Assembly: GCA_001898505.1 (NCBI GenBank)
Contig: MKTZ01000001.1
Coordinates: 558,001 to 622,000 of the forward strand
Length of the DNA stretch: 64,000 bases
Source: Sphingobacteriales bacterium 50-39
GTDB taxonomy: Bacteria; Bacteroidota; Bacteroidia; Chitinophagales; Chitinophagaceae
Direction: 5' to 3'
Shown: in pieces, positions 8,176-18,061 of the stretch
How positions within the stretch are numbered: position 1 is the stretch's first letter
Layout of the letters: every line of letters starts with the position of its first letter
Program-made: the position numbers and the translations under genes
The notes under the pieces: generated by a model
Databases searched by the model: none
The model's input: only the letters and a program-made list of their open reading frames with translations
What the model was told of the DNA's origin: nothing

Positions 8176-9345
8176 ATGTCAAACGGCGTAACAAAAAAAC
8201 GTGTTGCTATATTCGGATCGACGGGATCGATCGGCAGGCAGGCCCTGGAAGTGATCGATGCAAATCCGGCCCTTTTTAGCGTGGAGGTATTGACGGGGCA
8301 GTCCAATGATGACCTGCTGATCCGGCAGGCCTTGCATTTCAAGCCAGAGGTGGTGGTGATCGGGGATGAAAAGAAATACCCGAAAGTGCGGGAGGCGTTG
8401 TCGGCGGAGCCTATCAAGGTTTTCACCGGCGAAAAGGCCCTGGAAGAGGTGGCGGCCATGGACATCTATGACATCATGCTGGCGGCTATTGTGGGTTTTG
8501 CGGGTCTTCGTCCCACGCTGCAGGCCATAGGCAATGGCAAGGCGGTGGCATTGGCCAATAAGGAAACATTGGTGGTGGCGGGGGATATCGTCATGCAAAA
8601 GGCGATCGAAAAGCGTGCGCCTATCATCCCGGTGGATTCGGAACATTCGGCCATTTTCCAGTGTTTAGTAGGGGAAACCCGCAGCCGGATCGAAAAGATA
8701 GTACTTACTGCGAGCGGGGGGCCTTTCCTGGGAAAGAAGCCCAACTTCCTGGTGAATGTAAAAAGGGACCATGCGCTGCAACATCCGAACTGGAATATGG
8801 GGGCCAAGATCACGATCGACTCGGCTACGCTGATGAACAAGGGGTTGGAGATGATCGAGGCCAAATGGCTTTTCAACCTGCAGCCGGACCAGGTGCAGGT
8901 GGTCATCCATCCCCAAAGCATCATCCACAGCATGATCCAGTTCGAGGATGGGAGTATCAAGGCGCAAATGGGGCTGCCGGATATGAAGCTGCCGATACAA
9001 TACGCGTTGTCGTTCCCCCGGCGGATCGCCAGCAATTTTCCCCGCTATGACTTCCGGAAGCCGGGAACCCTGACATTCGAGGAGCCGGATGTGAAGACGT
9101 TCCGGAACCTGACGCTGGCTACGGAGGCGCTGTTCAAGGGGGGGAACCTTCCCTGTGTGCTGAATGCGGCCAATGAGATCGCGGTCTTTGCCTTTTTACG
9201 CAACCGGATAGGGTTTTTGGATATGACGGACCTGGTGGAGCGTACGATGCAGCAGGTGGCTTTTATCGAGCATCCTACGCTGGAAGAATATTTTGAAAGC
9301 GATGGGGAGGCTCGTAATTTTGCGGCGAGCCTGATCAAACTGTAA
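8176..9345 (+). CDS. dxr: 1-deoxy-D-xylulose-5-phosphate reductoisomerase
   Basis: Second step of the MEP isoprenoid pathway: NADPH-dependent rearrangement and reduction of DXP to MEP in the cytoplasm. 389 residues from ATG 8176; the frame is open further upstream, but that part lies inside the GH3 gene. N-terminal NADPH-binding motif IFGSTGSIGRQAL; ALANKETLVVAG; metal and substrate motifs VDSEHSAIFQ, TASGGPF and MNKGLEMIEA (E-x-x-W context); HPQSIIHSMIQFEDGS; and C-terminal CVLNAANEIAV. All key residues appear present. It starts 1 bp after the GH3 stop codon, which suggests translational coupling. Confidence 0.97.
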   Translation: MSNGVTKKRVAIFGSTGSIGRQALEVIDANPALFSVEVLTGQSNDDLLIRQALHFKPEVVVIGDEKKYPKVREALSAEPIKVFTGEKALEEVAAMDIYDIMLAAIVGFAGLRPTLQAIGNGKAVALANKETLVVAGDIVMQKAIEKRAPIIPVDSEHSAIFQCLVGETRSRIEKIVLTASGGPFLGKKPNFLVNVKRDHALQHPNWNMGAKITIDSATLMNKGLEMIEAKWLFNLQPDQVQVVIHPQSIIHSMIQFEDGSIKAQMGLPDMKLPIQYALSFPRRIASNFPRYDFRKPGTLTFEEPDVKTFRNLTLATEALFKGGNLPCVLNAANEIAVFAFLRNRIGFLDMTDLVERTMQQVAFIEHPTLEEYFESDGEARNFAASLIKL

Positions 9346-9454
9346 AAGTTAAATATTATAGGTGGGGGCCTGAGAATAGAAATTTAGCAGATATTTGAAA
9401 AATTTCGCATCTAAAATCTAATAAAACACTCCGCCTACAGGAGTCTCTGGACTT

Positions 9455-10816
9455 ATGATACTATTAGCAATCGACTGGTCAGCAGTTGGCATCAAGATAC
9501 TGCAATTCATCTTATCGTTCTCTATACTGGTAGTGCTGCATGAAGCGGGGCATTTTTTCCCGGCGCGCTGGTTCAAATGCCGGGTAGAGAAGTTCTATCT
9601 CTTTTTCAATCCCTGGTTCTCCCTTTTTAAGAAGAAGATCGGCGAAACGGAATATGGTCTTGGATGGATACCTTTTGGGGGATATGTAAAGATCTCGGGT
9701 ATGATCGACGAGAGTATGGACAAGGAGCAGATGAATCAGCCTCCGCAGCCCTATGAGTTCCGCAGCAAGCCGGCCTGGCAGCGTCTGATCATCATGCTGG
9801 GCGGGGTGACGGTGAATGTGATACTGGCCCTTGTCATCTTTATCATGATCATGTGGATATGGGGGGACCGTTATATACCTGTGGCCAATTTAAAATACGG
9901 TGTGTCAGTGGACAGTCTGGCCACGAAGATCGGGATGCAGGAAGGCGATAAGATACTGGCGGTGGCGGGCAAGCCCCTGGAGAGAGTGGGTACTACCGGG
10001 TCGGAGATCATCATGAACGAAGCGAAGAGCATTACGATCGAGCGAAATGGTCAGCGGATGGAGCTGGCTATACCGCCCGGGTTTATCAATCAGCTGAACA
10101 AGAACAGGCTGGGGGGCTTTACCTATATTAGATACCAGATGGTGGTGGATTCGGTATTGAAGGACGCCAAATTTACAGGACCTGCGTTGCAGAAGAGCGA
10201 TACGATCCTGACGCTGGCGGACAAGCCTGCTTATTGGAATTCCGACTATCTGAAAGCATTGCATTATGCGGAAAAAAATAAGCTGACTACTGTGGCGGTG
10301 ACCGCGCTGCGTGGTATGGATACGATCCGGACAAACATGTCTGTGGTGGAGAAAAGAGATTTTCACGTATATCCCAAGGACCCGGAAAAGATATTGGGCT
10401 ATAAGCAGATCAACTATACGTTTGCACAGGCCATCCCGGCGGGGGTGAAAAGGAGCGTGCAGACATTGACGAACTATATCCGTAATCTGCGGTTGCTGTT
10501 CACGTCCAAGGAAGTGAAGCCGGAGGATTCGCTTGGGAGCGTGGTCAGCATTGCGAATGTATTCCCGCCCGTATGGGACTGGCAGGCTTTCTGGACTTTG
10601 ACGGCGATATTCAGTATCCTGCTGGCTTTTATGAATGTGCTGCCTATCCCGGCACTGGATGGGGGGCATGCGCTCTTTACGCTGGTGGAAATAATCACGG
10701 GCAGGAAACCGAGCGATAAGTTTATCGAGTATGCGCAGATGGTGGGAATGATACTGCTGTTCGCGTTGATGGCGTATGCGTTGGGGCTGGATATATTCAG
10801 GATATTCAGGAAATAG
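9455..10816 (+). CDS. rseP: RseP/site-2 intramembrane zinc metalloprotease
   Basis: 453 residues. Zinc motif HEAGH (near residue 31) in the first membrane segment, central PDZ region (about 140-310) and the second active-site motif NVLPIPALDGGH near residue 398. Membrane segments lie at both ends (for example near residues 12-32, 110-132, 378-398 and 428-448). Members cut transmembrane anti-sigma factors or signal peptides inside the bilayer after a first periplasmic cut. The dxr-rseP neighbourhood is common in bacteria. A strong terminator follows, so this is probably the end of the GH3-dxr-rseP unit, although the 109-bp gap after dxr could hold its own promoter. Confidence 0.95.
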   Translation: MILLAIDWSAVGIKILQFILSFSILVVLHEAGHFFPARWFKCRVEKFYLFFNPWFSLFKKKIGETEYGLGWIPFGGYVKISGMIDESMDKEQMNQPPQPYEFRSKPAWQRLIIMLGGVTVNVILALVIFIMIMWIWGDRYIPVANLKYGVSVDSLATKIGMQEGDKILAVAGKPLERVGTTGSEIIMNEAKSITIERNGQRMELAIPPGFINQLNKNRLGGFTYIRYQMVVDSVLKDAKFTGPALQKSDTILTLADKPAYWNSDYLKALHYAEKNKLTTVAVTALRGMDTIRTNMSVVEKRDFHVYPKDPEKILGYKQINYTFAQAIPAGVKRSVQTLTNYIRNLRLLFTSKEVKPEDSLGSVVSIANVFPPVWDWQAFWTLTAIFSILLAFMNVLPIPALDGGHALFTLVEIITGRKPSDKFIEYAQMVGMILLFALMAYALGLDIFRIFRK

Positions 10817-10847
10817 TTTTTGCGCATGGCGCGTAGACGATATGAGG

Positions 10848-10877
10848 GGCCCCTGCCGATGGCGGGGGCCTTTTTTT
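10848..10877 (+). terminator. Intrinsic terminator after rseP
   Basis: GGCCCCTGCC pairs with GGCGGGGGCC (one G-U) around GAT and is followed directly by seven T residues. Confidence 0.92.
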
Positions 10878-10980
10878 ACCATGTGATGCCCAAAGCAGCG
10901 GGGGTGTCTTTGTCATGAGAAATGCGGGAGCTATGACTGTTGGCTATTTTTGATTATATTAGTATTGCCCAAACCGTGTA

Positions 10981-13900
10981 ATGAAACCTGCTATAAGTGC
11001 TCTATTTTTCTTCCTATCTTTTTGCCCAGCCGTGGCGCTGTATGCGCAGACCATCACTACCATTGCCGGAACGCCAACAGTTTTTGGGTTCAGCGGGGCG
11101 GGCGGGCCTGCTACATCAATAGTTATGCGGGAGCCATTCAACGTGGCGGTTGACAATGGCGGAAATGTATTTTTTACCGACCCGGACAACAATCGGATAT
11201 GGAAGGTCAATACCGCGGGTATTGCAAGTATCTATGCGGGTACCGGCGTCTATGGTCATACAGGGGACGGGGGACCGGCGACGTCCGCTGCGATCGAGGG
11301 CGCATTCTGGCTCACCGTGGACAATACGGGAAACCTCTACTTCAGTGGGAATACCGGAGCGGTGCGGAGGATAGATGCATCGGGTATCATCAGTACGCTC
11401 ATTACGGCAGCGCAGGCCAATGGAGGGGCCAGTATGGGCGACGGCGGGCCGTTGTCGGCAGCGACCTTTATCGGGATAACGGGATTTGTGCCAGACAATG
11501 CGGGAAATTTTTATATCTCGGACTATAATGCGGGCGTCGTACGCAAGGTGAACAGTGCGGGGATCATCAATGCTTTTGCAGGTACCGGCGTACCCGGATT
11601 TAGCGGCGACGGCGGCCCGGCGGCCCTGGCGCAGCTGAAAACCTGCTATGGGGTTGCTTTTGACCATACCGGCAATATTTACATACCTGACGCAGGGAAT
11701 GGCAGAATACGGAAAATCGATGCGGCGGGGATCATTACCACGGTGGCCGGTAAAGGAACAACGGGGTATTCGGGCGATGGCGGTCCGGCGACGAATGCCG
11801 AATTCTATGGCGCGTGGCAGGTGGCGTTCGATGGCAGCGGGAACATGTTTATCGACGATGCCGCCAATAACTGTGTCCGGAAGGTAGACAACACGGGTAT
11901 GATCAGTACCTATGCGGGTGTGGGTGGGCCTATGAACGCTGGCTATAGTGGCGACGGAGGGCCGGCCAATGCTGCCAGGATGACGAATGTTACGGGTATT
12001 GCCGTTGACAACGGGGGGAATCTTTATATAGCCGACCAGATGAATTTTATCATCCGGAAGGTGAATAATTGTCTGTTTGCGCAGATTGCACAGCAGCCTG
12101 CCGGCAATACGATCTGTGCGGGCGGGAATACAAATTTTGCGGTGACGGCGACTGGTTCCACGGGCTTCCAATGGCAGTTTAATTCCGGCAGTGGATGGAA
12201 TGATCTGACTGACGCCGGAGTATACAGCGGAACAACGACCAATAGTCTCACGATCACCTCCGCTGTGACGGGCATGAATGGGTTTCAATACCGTTGTGCG
12301 ATTGTCAATGGCTGCGGAACTATCGCTACCGTGCCGGCTGTTCTGACGGTCAACACTCCTTCTGCGCCGACGGTAGTGATCTCGACGGCGACGGGTGCTG
12401 TTTGTGCGGGGACGGGCGTCCTCTTTACGGCGAGTGCAACCAATGGGGGTGTGACGCCATCCTATCAGTGGCAGTTGAATGGGGCGAATGTCGGGACGAA
12501 TAGCGCCACCTATACGAACGCAGGATGGAATAACGGGGATGTAGTGAGCTGTGTGCTGACAAGCAACTCCACCTGTGCAACGACGCCGACGGCGAATTCC
12601 AATTCCGTGACGATGACGGTGAATCCTTTAGTGACGCCTGGTGTCAGCATTGCTACGGCGACGCCTGCTGTATGCGCCGGAACGGCTGTGAGTTTTACGG
12701 CGAGTGCAACCAATGGGGGTGTGGCGCCATCCTATCAGTGGCAGGTGAATGGGGCGAATGTGGGGACGAATAGCGATACGTATGTGGGTCCGGGATTGAA
12801 TAACGGGGATGCGGTGAGCTGTGTGTTGACGAGTAATGCAGTTTGTGCGACGACGCCGACAGCGACTTCCAATTCCGTGAGGGTAACAGTGAATCCTTTA
12901 GTGACGCCTGGCGTCAGCATTGCTACGGCGACGCCTGCTGTGTGCGCAGGAACGGCTGTGAGTTTTACGGCGAGTGCAACCAATGGGGGTGTGGCGCCAT
13001 CCTATCAGTGGCAGGTGAATGGAGCGGATGTGGGGACGAATAACGATACGTATGCGAATGCCGGATTGAATACCGGGGATGTGGTGAGCTGTGTGTTGAC
13101 GAGTAATGCAGTTTGTGCGACGGCGCCGACGGCGGGCTCCAATTCCGTGACGATGACCGTGAATCCTCTGGTGACGCCAGCTGTCAGCATTGCTACGGCA
13201 ACGCCTTTTGTATGCGCCGGAACGGCCGCCAGTTTTACGGCGAGTGCAACCAATGGTGGTGTGGCGCCTGCCTATCAATGGTTGGTGAATGGGGTGTCCA
13301 CCGGCGCGATGGGGGCCAGCTATATTAGCTCGTCGTTGAATAATGGCGATGCGATCAGCTGTATTATGACCAGTAACGCCGTCTGTCCCGCTGCGCCGAC
13401 CGCTGTCTCCAATACCATCGTCGAACAGGTGAGGCTGGCGCCGAACACTTCGGTGAGTATTGCTGCGTTGACGACGACCATCTGTTCCGGAGCGCAAGCG
13501 AGCTTTACGGCGACGCCCGTGAATGGGGGGCCTTCGCCCGGCTACCAATGGCAGGTGAATGGGAATGATGTGGGGGCTGACAAGGCGGTGTTCACCACCA
13601 ACGGTCTCGTCGATGGAGACGTGGTGAGCTGTATCCTGACCGGCAGCCTGAGCTGCAGCGTCCCAACGGCTTCTCAAAACCAGGTGGTGATGACCGTGAA
13701 TGCCAATCCAACAGTGGTCCCGATGCCGGATACTATCATTGGATTGGGGCAGTCGGTGGTGCTGAAAGCTGGTGTTACGGGGCCGGTAGTGAGCTATCAA
13801 TGGATGCCAGCGGTGAGCCTGGATGATCCGTATGCCGCGGCTCCCGTGGCTACCCCGGAGAATACTACGACCTACCGGGTGATCGTCACGACCGGTGCAA

Positions 13901-14217
13901 ATTGTACCGCGAGCGGGAAGGTAACGGTGGGTGTGTTCAAGGCCGTGCAGTTACCCGGCGCCTTTACACCGAACGGGGATGGAAGGAATGATCTATTTCG
14001 CATGCCACCGTCGACGGCGGTGAAGATAAGGGCGTTTGTGGTATATGATCGCTGGGGCACGCGAGTTTTCTATACCTCTGATAGTTCGGTGGGGTGGGAT
14101 GGAAGTTTTGGAGGGCGGCCGCAGCCCACGGGGACATATGTATGGGTAGTCGAGTATGAGGATCCGCTGACGAAGAAGTGGGTAGAGGTGAAGGGGGCCG
14201 TGGTGTTGGTGAGATAG
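10981..14217 (+). CDS. T9SS-exported NHL/Ig-like repeat protein with gliding-motility-type C-terminal domain
   Basis: 1078 residues. Sec signal peptide at residues 1-23 (ends ALYAQ). Residues about 25-365 hold NHL-type beta-propeller repeats with the recurring pattern YAGTG...GFSGDGGPA...FDxxGNIYI. Residues 370-460 form one Ig-like unit, followed by five near-identical 90-residue Ig-like units (ATPAVCAGTAVSFTASATN...). The C-terminus carries a CHU/gliding-motility-associated sorting domain (FTPNGDGRNDLFR...VYDRWGTRVF...GTYVWVVEY), which in this phylum directs export through the type IX secretion system. I infer a cell-surface or secreted adhesin or scaffold; no catalytic motif was recognised. 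The ATG at 10981 directly precedes the signal peptide. Confidence 0.9.
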   Translation: MKPAISALFFFLSFCPAVALYAQTITTIAGTPTVFGFSGAGGPATSIVMREPFNVAVDNGGNVFFTDPDNNRIWKVNTAGIASIYAGTGVYGHTGDGGPATSAAIEGAFWLTVDNTGNLYFSGNTGAVRRIDASGIISTLITAAQANGGASMGDGGPLSAATFIGITGFVPDNAGNFYISDYNAGVVRKVNSAGIINAFAGTGVPGFSGDGGPAALAQLKTCYGVAFDHTGNIYIPDAGNGRIRKIDAAGIITTVAGKGTTGYSGDGGPATNAEFYGAWQVAFDGSGNMFIDDAANNCVRKVDNTGMISTYAGVGGPMNAGYSGDGGPANAARMTNVTGIAVDNGGNLYIADQMNFIIRKVNNCLFAQIAQQPAGNTICAGGNTNFAVTATGSTGFQWQFNSGSGWNDLTDAGVYSGTTTNSLTITSAVTGMNGFQYRCAIVNGCGTIATVPAVLTVNTPSAPTVVISTATGAVCAGTGVLFTASATNGGVTPSYQWQLNGANVGTNSATYTNAGWNNGDVVSCVLTSNSTCATTPTANSNSVTMTVNPLVTPGVSIATATPAVCAGTAVSFTASATNGGVAPSYQWQVNGANVGTNSDTYVGPGLNNGDAVSCVLTSNAVCATTPTATSNSVRVTVNPLVTPGVSIATATPAVCAGTAVSFTASATNGGVAPSYQWQVNGADVGTNNDTYANAGLNTGDVVSCVLTSNAVCATAPTAGSNSVTMTVNPLVTPAVSIATATPFVCAGTAASFTASATNGGVAPAYQWLVNGVSTGAMGASYISSSLNNGDAISCIMTSNAVCPAAPTAVSNTIVEQVRLAPNTSVSIAALTTTICSGAQASFTATPVNGGPSPGYQWQVNGNDVGADKAVFTTNGLVDGDVVSCILTGSLSCSVPTASQNQVVMTVNANPTVVPMPDTIIGLGQSVVLKAGVTGPVVSYQWMPAVSLDDPYAAAPVATPENTTTYRVIVTTGANCTASGKVTVGVFKAVQLPGAFTPNGDGRNDLFRMPPSTAVKIRAFVVYDRWGTRVFYTSDSSVGWDGSFGGRPQPTGTYVWVVEYEDPLTKKWVEVKGAVVLVR
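12361..13710 (+). repeat. Five in-frame 270-bp tandem repeats
   Basis: Units begin at 12361, 12631, 12901, 13171 and 13441. Each is exactly 270 bp (90 codons), so frame is kept. Units 2 and 3 are almost identical at the nucleotide level over much of their length, while the first and the last two have diverged. This fits recent duplication, and the array can be expected to vary in copy number. Confidence 0.9.
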
Positions 14218-14220
14218 CCC

Positions 14221-16653
14221 TTACTCCGACCGCAAGATCCCGGCAGGATTGGTCGTGCCCGCCTTTATGGCCTGCCAGCTGACGGTCAGCAGAGCAATGA
14301 GCATTACCAGAATCCCGGCTCCGATAAAAATACCCGCGCCTATCGTCATCCTGTAAACGTAATCCTGGAGCCACCAGTGCATGATCCACCAGGCGATGGG
14401 AGAGCCAATCACGATCGCAAGGGCCACGAGCCGCAGAAAATCACGGGACAGCAAACCTGCCACCTCCATTACCGAAGCGCCCAGGACTTTACGGATGCCC
14501 ATCTCCTTACGCCGTTGTTCCGCCATAAAGGCCGAGAGGGCAAACAATCCCAGACAGGCGATACAAATCGCCAGGGCCGCCAGTGAAGTGAAGATATTTC
14601 CCGTCGCCTGCACGTCGGCATACATATGTGCAAATGACTCATCCAGGAAACTATAACGGAGAGCCTGGTGCGGAGAAAAAGTCCGCCAGGTATTGTCGAT
14701 GCCGTCGAGCAGGCCTTTAATGTTTGTTGTATTGGTCCGCACTGCCACGGTTGTCGTCCAACTCCCCAGCATCAGTACCACGGGACCGATCTGCTGTCTG
14801 ACCGACTCGTAATTGAAGTCTTCCACCACTCCGATGATCGGTACGCCCTGCCCCTGTCCCCAGTTGATCCGCTGTCCTACCGGGTGGGTCATGCCCATCT
14901 TGCGGGCCATCGTCTGATTTATGATCACGGCCTGTGAGTCGGAGGCCAAGGTTGGGGAGAAGTTCCGGCCATCGGCAAGTTTCATACCCATCACCTTCAG
15001 ATAATCCACATCGACATTCCACATCTGGACACCTGTTCCGGGATCCAGCTTTTCCCTACCTACCCGGTACATTGTATTGCCGTTGCGTTTGCGACCGCTG
15101 ATCGGCAGGAAATCGCTGTTTGTTACGGCCTGTACTCCCGACAACCTGAGCAATTGATCTTTAAAGTCAGGAAGCCGCTGGCCGAGGGTGCCTGTTCCTT
15201 CGATGAGCAGGACCTGGTCCTTATTGAAACCCAACTTGCTGTTGAGGATGAAATGCATCTGCCCGTAGACGACGAGGGTCGCGATGATAAGCACCACGGA
15301 GGTCGTAAACTGAAAGACCACCAGTCCGCTGCGAAGTCCCGAATGACGGGCGCCACGGCTGACATCACCCTTCAACACCTGTACGGGGCGGAATGCCGAA
15401 AGATAAAAGGCGGGATACAGTCCGGCGATCAATCCGATGAGTGATGATGCAAGTATCACACCCGGAGCAAGCCACCATGCTGTCCAGGGGAAATGCATCG
15501 AAGTTCCTGCCAGCTTGTTGAAGTATGGGAGCAGGAGCGCTGCCAGACCGATGGCCAACAGGAATGAAAAACCGCTGGTCACGATGGACTCCAGCAGGAA
15601 TTGCCGGATCAGTCCCTGCCGATCCGAGCCTACCACCTTTCGCAGGCCCACTTCCTTTGCCCGGCCAGCGCTGCGCGCCGTAGAAAGATTGATAAAATTG
15701 ATACTGGCCAGCAGCAATATAAAAATGCCTATTGCTCCAAACAGCCAAACGTATTTCCTGTCCACATGCGTCATCATGTCTTCTATATCCGCCGTCCCAT
15801 GGATGTCCGATACCGGCTGGAGCATAAAGCCCAGTTTGTCCAGGACATGGAGCGCATCCGGTACGCCTTTTTGCACCATCTCGGCAGTCCAGTACTTTTT
15901 GGAGATCAGGGTGATATTGCCGGCCAGCTTTTGGACGTCGGCATCCGGGCGCAGGAGCATATAGACGTCATAGTTGCCAGCCATCCAGGTGTCCTGTTCC
16001 CCCTTCCAGAGCTCGTGTCCCGTCAGGGAAAGATAATAATCGAACTGCAGATGGGAATTTCCCGGAGGGTCCTGCATTACACCGCTGATGGTCCAGGGGT
16101 GGCTGTTGTCGTCGTTGAGGATGATCTGACGGCCGATTGGGTTCTGGCCAGGATAGAATTTCTCTGCCCGGCTCCTGGAGAGGATCAGGGTTTGGGGCTC
16201 GCTTAGCGCTTTGGTCCTGTCGCCATAAACCATCTTGAATTGGAACAGGTCGGGGAGGCTGGAATCGGCATAGGCAAAACCCTGCTCAAAGGTGCTCTGA
16301 GTGCTTTCAATGGGCCGCAACTGGTTGCTGCCGGCCCCGGCGAACAAGGTAGAGGGCATCAGCCGGGCTGTTCGCTCCACCGTAGGAAATTCGGTCTTCA
16401 GGGCTTGCGCGAAGAGGGCCGGCCAGCCGCCGGCCGCTCTGCGAATCCTTCCATCCTGGGGCATATAGCCTGTCAGACGATAAAGCCTGTCGGACCCGGG
16501 GAAGTCCCGATCATAGCTCAGCTGGTTATGGATATATAGTCCGATCAGCAGACAGGCGGCGATCCCGAGGGCAAACCCGCCTATTTTGACAGCGGAATAG
16601 AATTTTTGTTTCCCCAGTTGGCGAAGAGCGATCTTCCAGAAGTTTTTAAGCAT
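14221..16653 (-). CDS. FtsX/MacB-type ABC transporter permease
   Basis: About 810 residues in the two-module layout of the Bacteroidota MacB-like permeases. An N-terminal membrane anchor (GIAACLLIGLYI) is followed by a periplasmic MacB_PCD-like region and FtsX domain 1 (near 285-420: FILLLASINFINLSTARSAGRAKEVGLRK). A second periplasmic region and FtsX domain 2 follow (from about residue 685: CLGLFALSAFMAEQRRKEMGIRKVLGAS). The paired AxEVGxRK / KEMGIRKVLG signatures are the coupling regions of this family. Such permeases, with a separate ATPase, act as mechanotransmission-type exporters or signalling units, but no ATPase gene lies nearby. Convergent with the T9SS protein gene, 3 bp apart. Confidence 0.9.
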   Translation of the reverse strand: MLKNFWKIALRQLGKQKFYSAVKIGGFALGIAACLLIGLYIHNQLSYDRDFPGSDRLYRLTGYMPQDGRIRRAAGGWPALFAQALKTEFPTVERTARLMPSTLFAGAGSNQLRPIESTQSTFEQGFAYADSSLPDLFQFKMVYGDRTKALSEPQTLILSRSRAEKFYPGQNPIGRQIILNDDNSHPWTISGVMQDPPGNSHLQFDYYLSLTGHELWKGEQDTWMAGNYDVYMLLRPDADVQKLAGNITLISKKYWTAEMVQKGVPDALHVLDKLGFMLQPVSDIHGTADIEDMMTHVDRKYVWLFGAIGIFILLLASINFINLSTARSAGRAKEVGLRKVVGSDRQGLIRQFLLESIVTSGFSFLLAIGLAALLLPYFNKLAGTSMHFPWTAWWLAPGVILASSLIGLIAGLYPAFYLSAFRPVQVLKGDVSRGARHSGLRSGLVVFQFTTSVVLIIATLVVYGQMHFILNSKLGFNKDQVLLIEGTGTLGQRLPDFKDQLLRLSGVQAVTNSDFLPISGRKRNGNTMYRVGREKLDPGTGVQMWNVDVDYLKVMGMKLADGRNFSPTLASDSQAVIINQTMARKMGMTHPVGQRINWGQGQGVPIIGVVEDFNYESVRQQIGPVVLMLGSWTTTVAVRTNTTNIKGLLDGIDNTWRTFSPHQALRYSFLDESFAHMYADVQATGNIFTSLAALAICIACLGLFALSAFMAEQRRKEMGIRKVLGASVMEVAGLLSRDFLRLVALAIVIGSPIAWWIMHWWLQDYVYRMTIGAGIFIGAGILVMLIALLTVSWQAIKAGTTNPAGILRSE

Positions 16654-16784
16654 CAGACGGGCTTTGGCCCTATGGGACGCCGGGAACTACCGGGAGGTTA
16701 CCGAGGAGGGGAAATAAAAAAATGGAGGGTACGGAGAACATTGGGTGCGGAATCCGCATGCTGTGGGTGCGGAGCCCACATCTA

Positions 16785-17318
16785 TTATTTTAAGGGTTTG
16801 TATGTAAACTTTTGTCCGCCCAGGGAAGCTTCCAGCATCAGACCTCCCTTTTCCTGTGAAAATACGACTACGCCATCTCTATAATTCACATTGGCAGATG
16901 CGCCCGCCTTGACGGCTACTGCTGAAGTTTGTGCGCTGAACTCAAGTTTGTTATGCATGAAGCGGTCGACGGCTTCTTTATTTTCAAAGAAGATTATCTC
17001 CCGATAGGCTTGCCCGCCAGCCTGGGCGCCCACGGTGACCTGTACCATCTTCGCAGTACCGACCATCTCTCCTTTTTCATGGAATGCTCCTCTTCCTGCC
17101 GCTCCGCCTACTCCTACCGCACCCTTGCCTACATTGGGGAATATGACATATCCGGCAGAGTGTTTAAAGAGATTCTCCATTGACGGGTCTGTCTTTATGA
17201 AGGCAGCTCTAGCCTCTTTACTGTCTTTGATTATTCTCTCCTGGGTTTCATCCTGTGCCTTTGCTATCCGTGGTAAGAACAGGCCTGAGAATATCATTAG
17301 GAATATTATCTTTTTCAT
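16785..17318 (-). CDS. SYLF (YSC84-like) lipid-binding domain protein
   Basis: 177 residues from the ATG at 17318, chosen because it begins a clear signal peptide (MKKIIFLMIFSGLFLPRIAKAQ); the frame is open further upstream without a plausible leader. The mature part contains the SYLF signature: AGYVIFPNVGKGAVGVGGAAGRG, VTVGAQAGGQAY, FSAQTSAVAV and a GGLMLEASLGGQKF end. Family members bind lipids; bacterial ones are exported, with poorly known roles. Weak hairpins (for example GTGGG...CCCAC near 16762-16782) follow the gene without a clear U-run. Confidence 0.88.
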   Translation of the reverse strand: MKKIIFLMIFSGLFLPRIAKAQDETQERIIKDSKEARAAFIKTDPSMENLFKHSAGYVIFPNVGKGAVGVGGAAGRGAFHEKGEMVGTAKMVQVTVGAQAGGQAYREIIFFENKEAVDRFMHNKLEFSAQTSAVAVKAGASANVNYRDGVVVFSQEKGGLMLEASLGGQKFTYKPLK

Positions 17319-17483
17319 AAGTAATAAATTATAAGTTAACTGAAAATATATACGATAAGCGAGGCAAAAAATCTGCCAGCGGAGGAGTTGTGCTGATAAG
17401 CGCTTGAAGAGCAATATTTATCTGTATAGAGAGATGGGTTTTCGCTGCAATAATGGGAATATTTGTCCCCACCACAATCCGTT

Positions 17484-18041
17484 TTATTTACTCACCGGCA
17501 CTTCCAATTCAATGGTAATTGTACTGCCCACCGATCCGCCTGGATGGCCCACTTTGTAGTCTTCCCTGTTGATGGTAAACCTGCCTTTGAATACGCCGGT
17601 GCTACCGGATGCTGTGAAGCTAAATGGGATCTCTACCGGACGCGTAGTCCCTTTTAAAGTCAGCTCACCCACCGCCTTGTAGTCCCTGGGGGCTTTCTCG
17701 ATCTTCGATGATTTAAAGCTGATCAGGGGGTACTTATCGGTGTTCAGCCATTCCTCTTTATTGCGAAGATCGCTGTTGCGAAGACCAATACCCGTGCTCA
17801 CTGTTTTTGCATCGATGCTGGCGGAAACAGTGCTGCCTGGCAAATCCTTTTCATCAAAGCGGATGGTTGCCTTCAATCCGGAAAAGCTGCCGTGCACTGT
17901 TCCGAAAGGGAAGGGGCCTTTCACTGTAAAAAGGACCTTGGCTTTGGATGCATTCGCTGTCCAGGTTTGGGCGGTTCGGCCTTCGCCAGGTGGGAGTACT
18001 GAAATTATTGCAACCAGGCAGATGAATAATGCGGGCCTCAT
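17484..18041 (-). CDS. YceI-family periplasmic protein
   Basis: 185 residues with an N-terminal signal peptide (to about residue 24). It has the YceI beta-barrel pattern: SKAKVLFTVKGPFPFGTVHGSFSGLKATIRFDEKDL, a DLRNKEEWLNTDKYPLISFKS segment and GELTLKGTTRPVEIPFSF. YceI proteins are lipocalin-like carriers of isoprenoid or fatty lipids in the periplasm; the ligand here is unknown. It lies just downstream of, and on the same strand as, the DUF5723-like gene. Confidence 0.9.
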   Translation of the reverse strand: MRPALFICLVAIISVLPPGEGRTAQTWTANASKAKVLFTVKGPFPFGTVHGSFSGLKATIRFDEKDLPGSTVSASIDAKTVSTGIGLRNSDLRNKEEWLNTDKYPLISFKSSKIEKAPRDYKAVGELTLKGTTRPVEIPFSFTASGSTGVFKGRFTINREDYKVGHPGGSVGSTITIELEVPVSK

Positions 18042-18061
18042 ATACTTTGCTTTAAGATGTT

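Noticed and set aside
12898-13800. 300-codon minus-strand frame over the tandem repeats
   Set aside because: It arises from the repeated GC-rich coding sequence read backwards; the Arg/His-rich product is not plausible.
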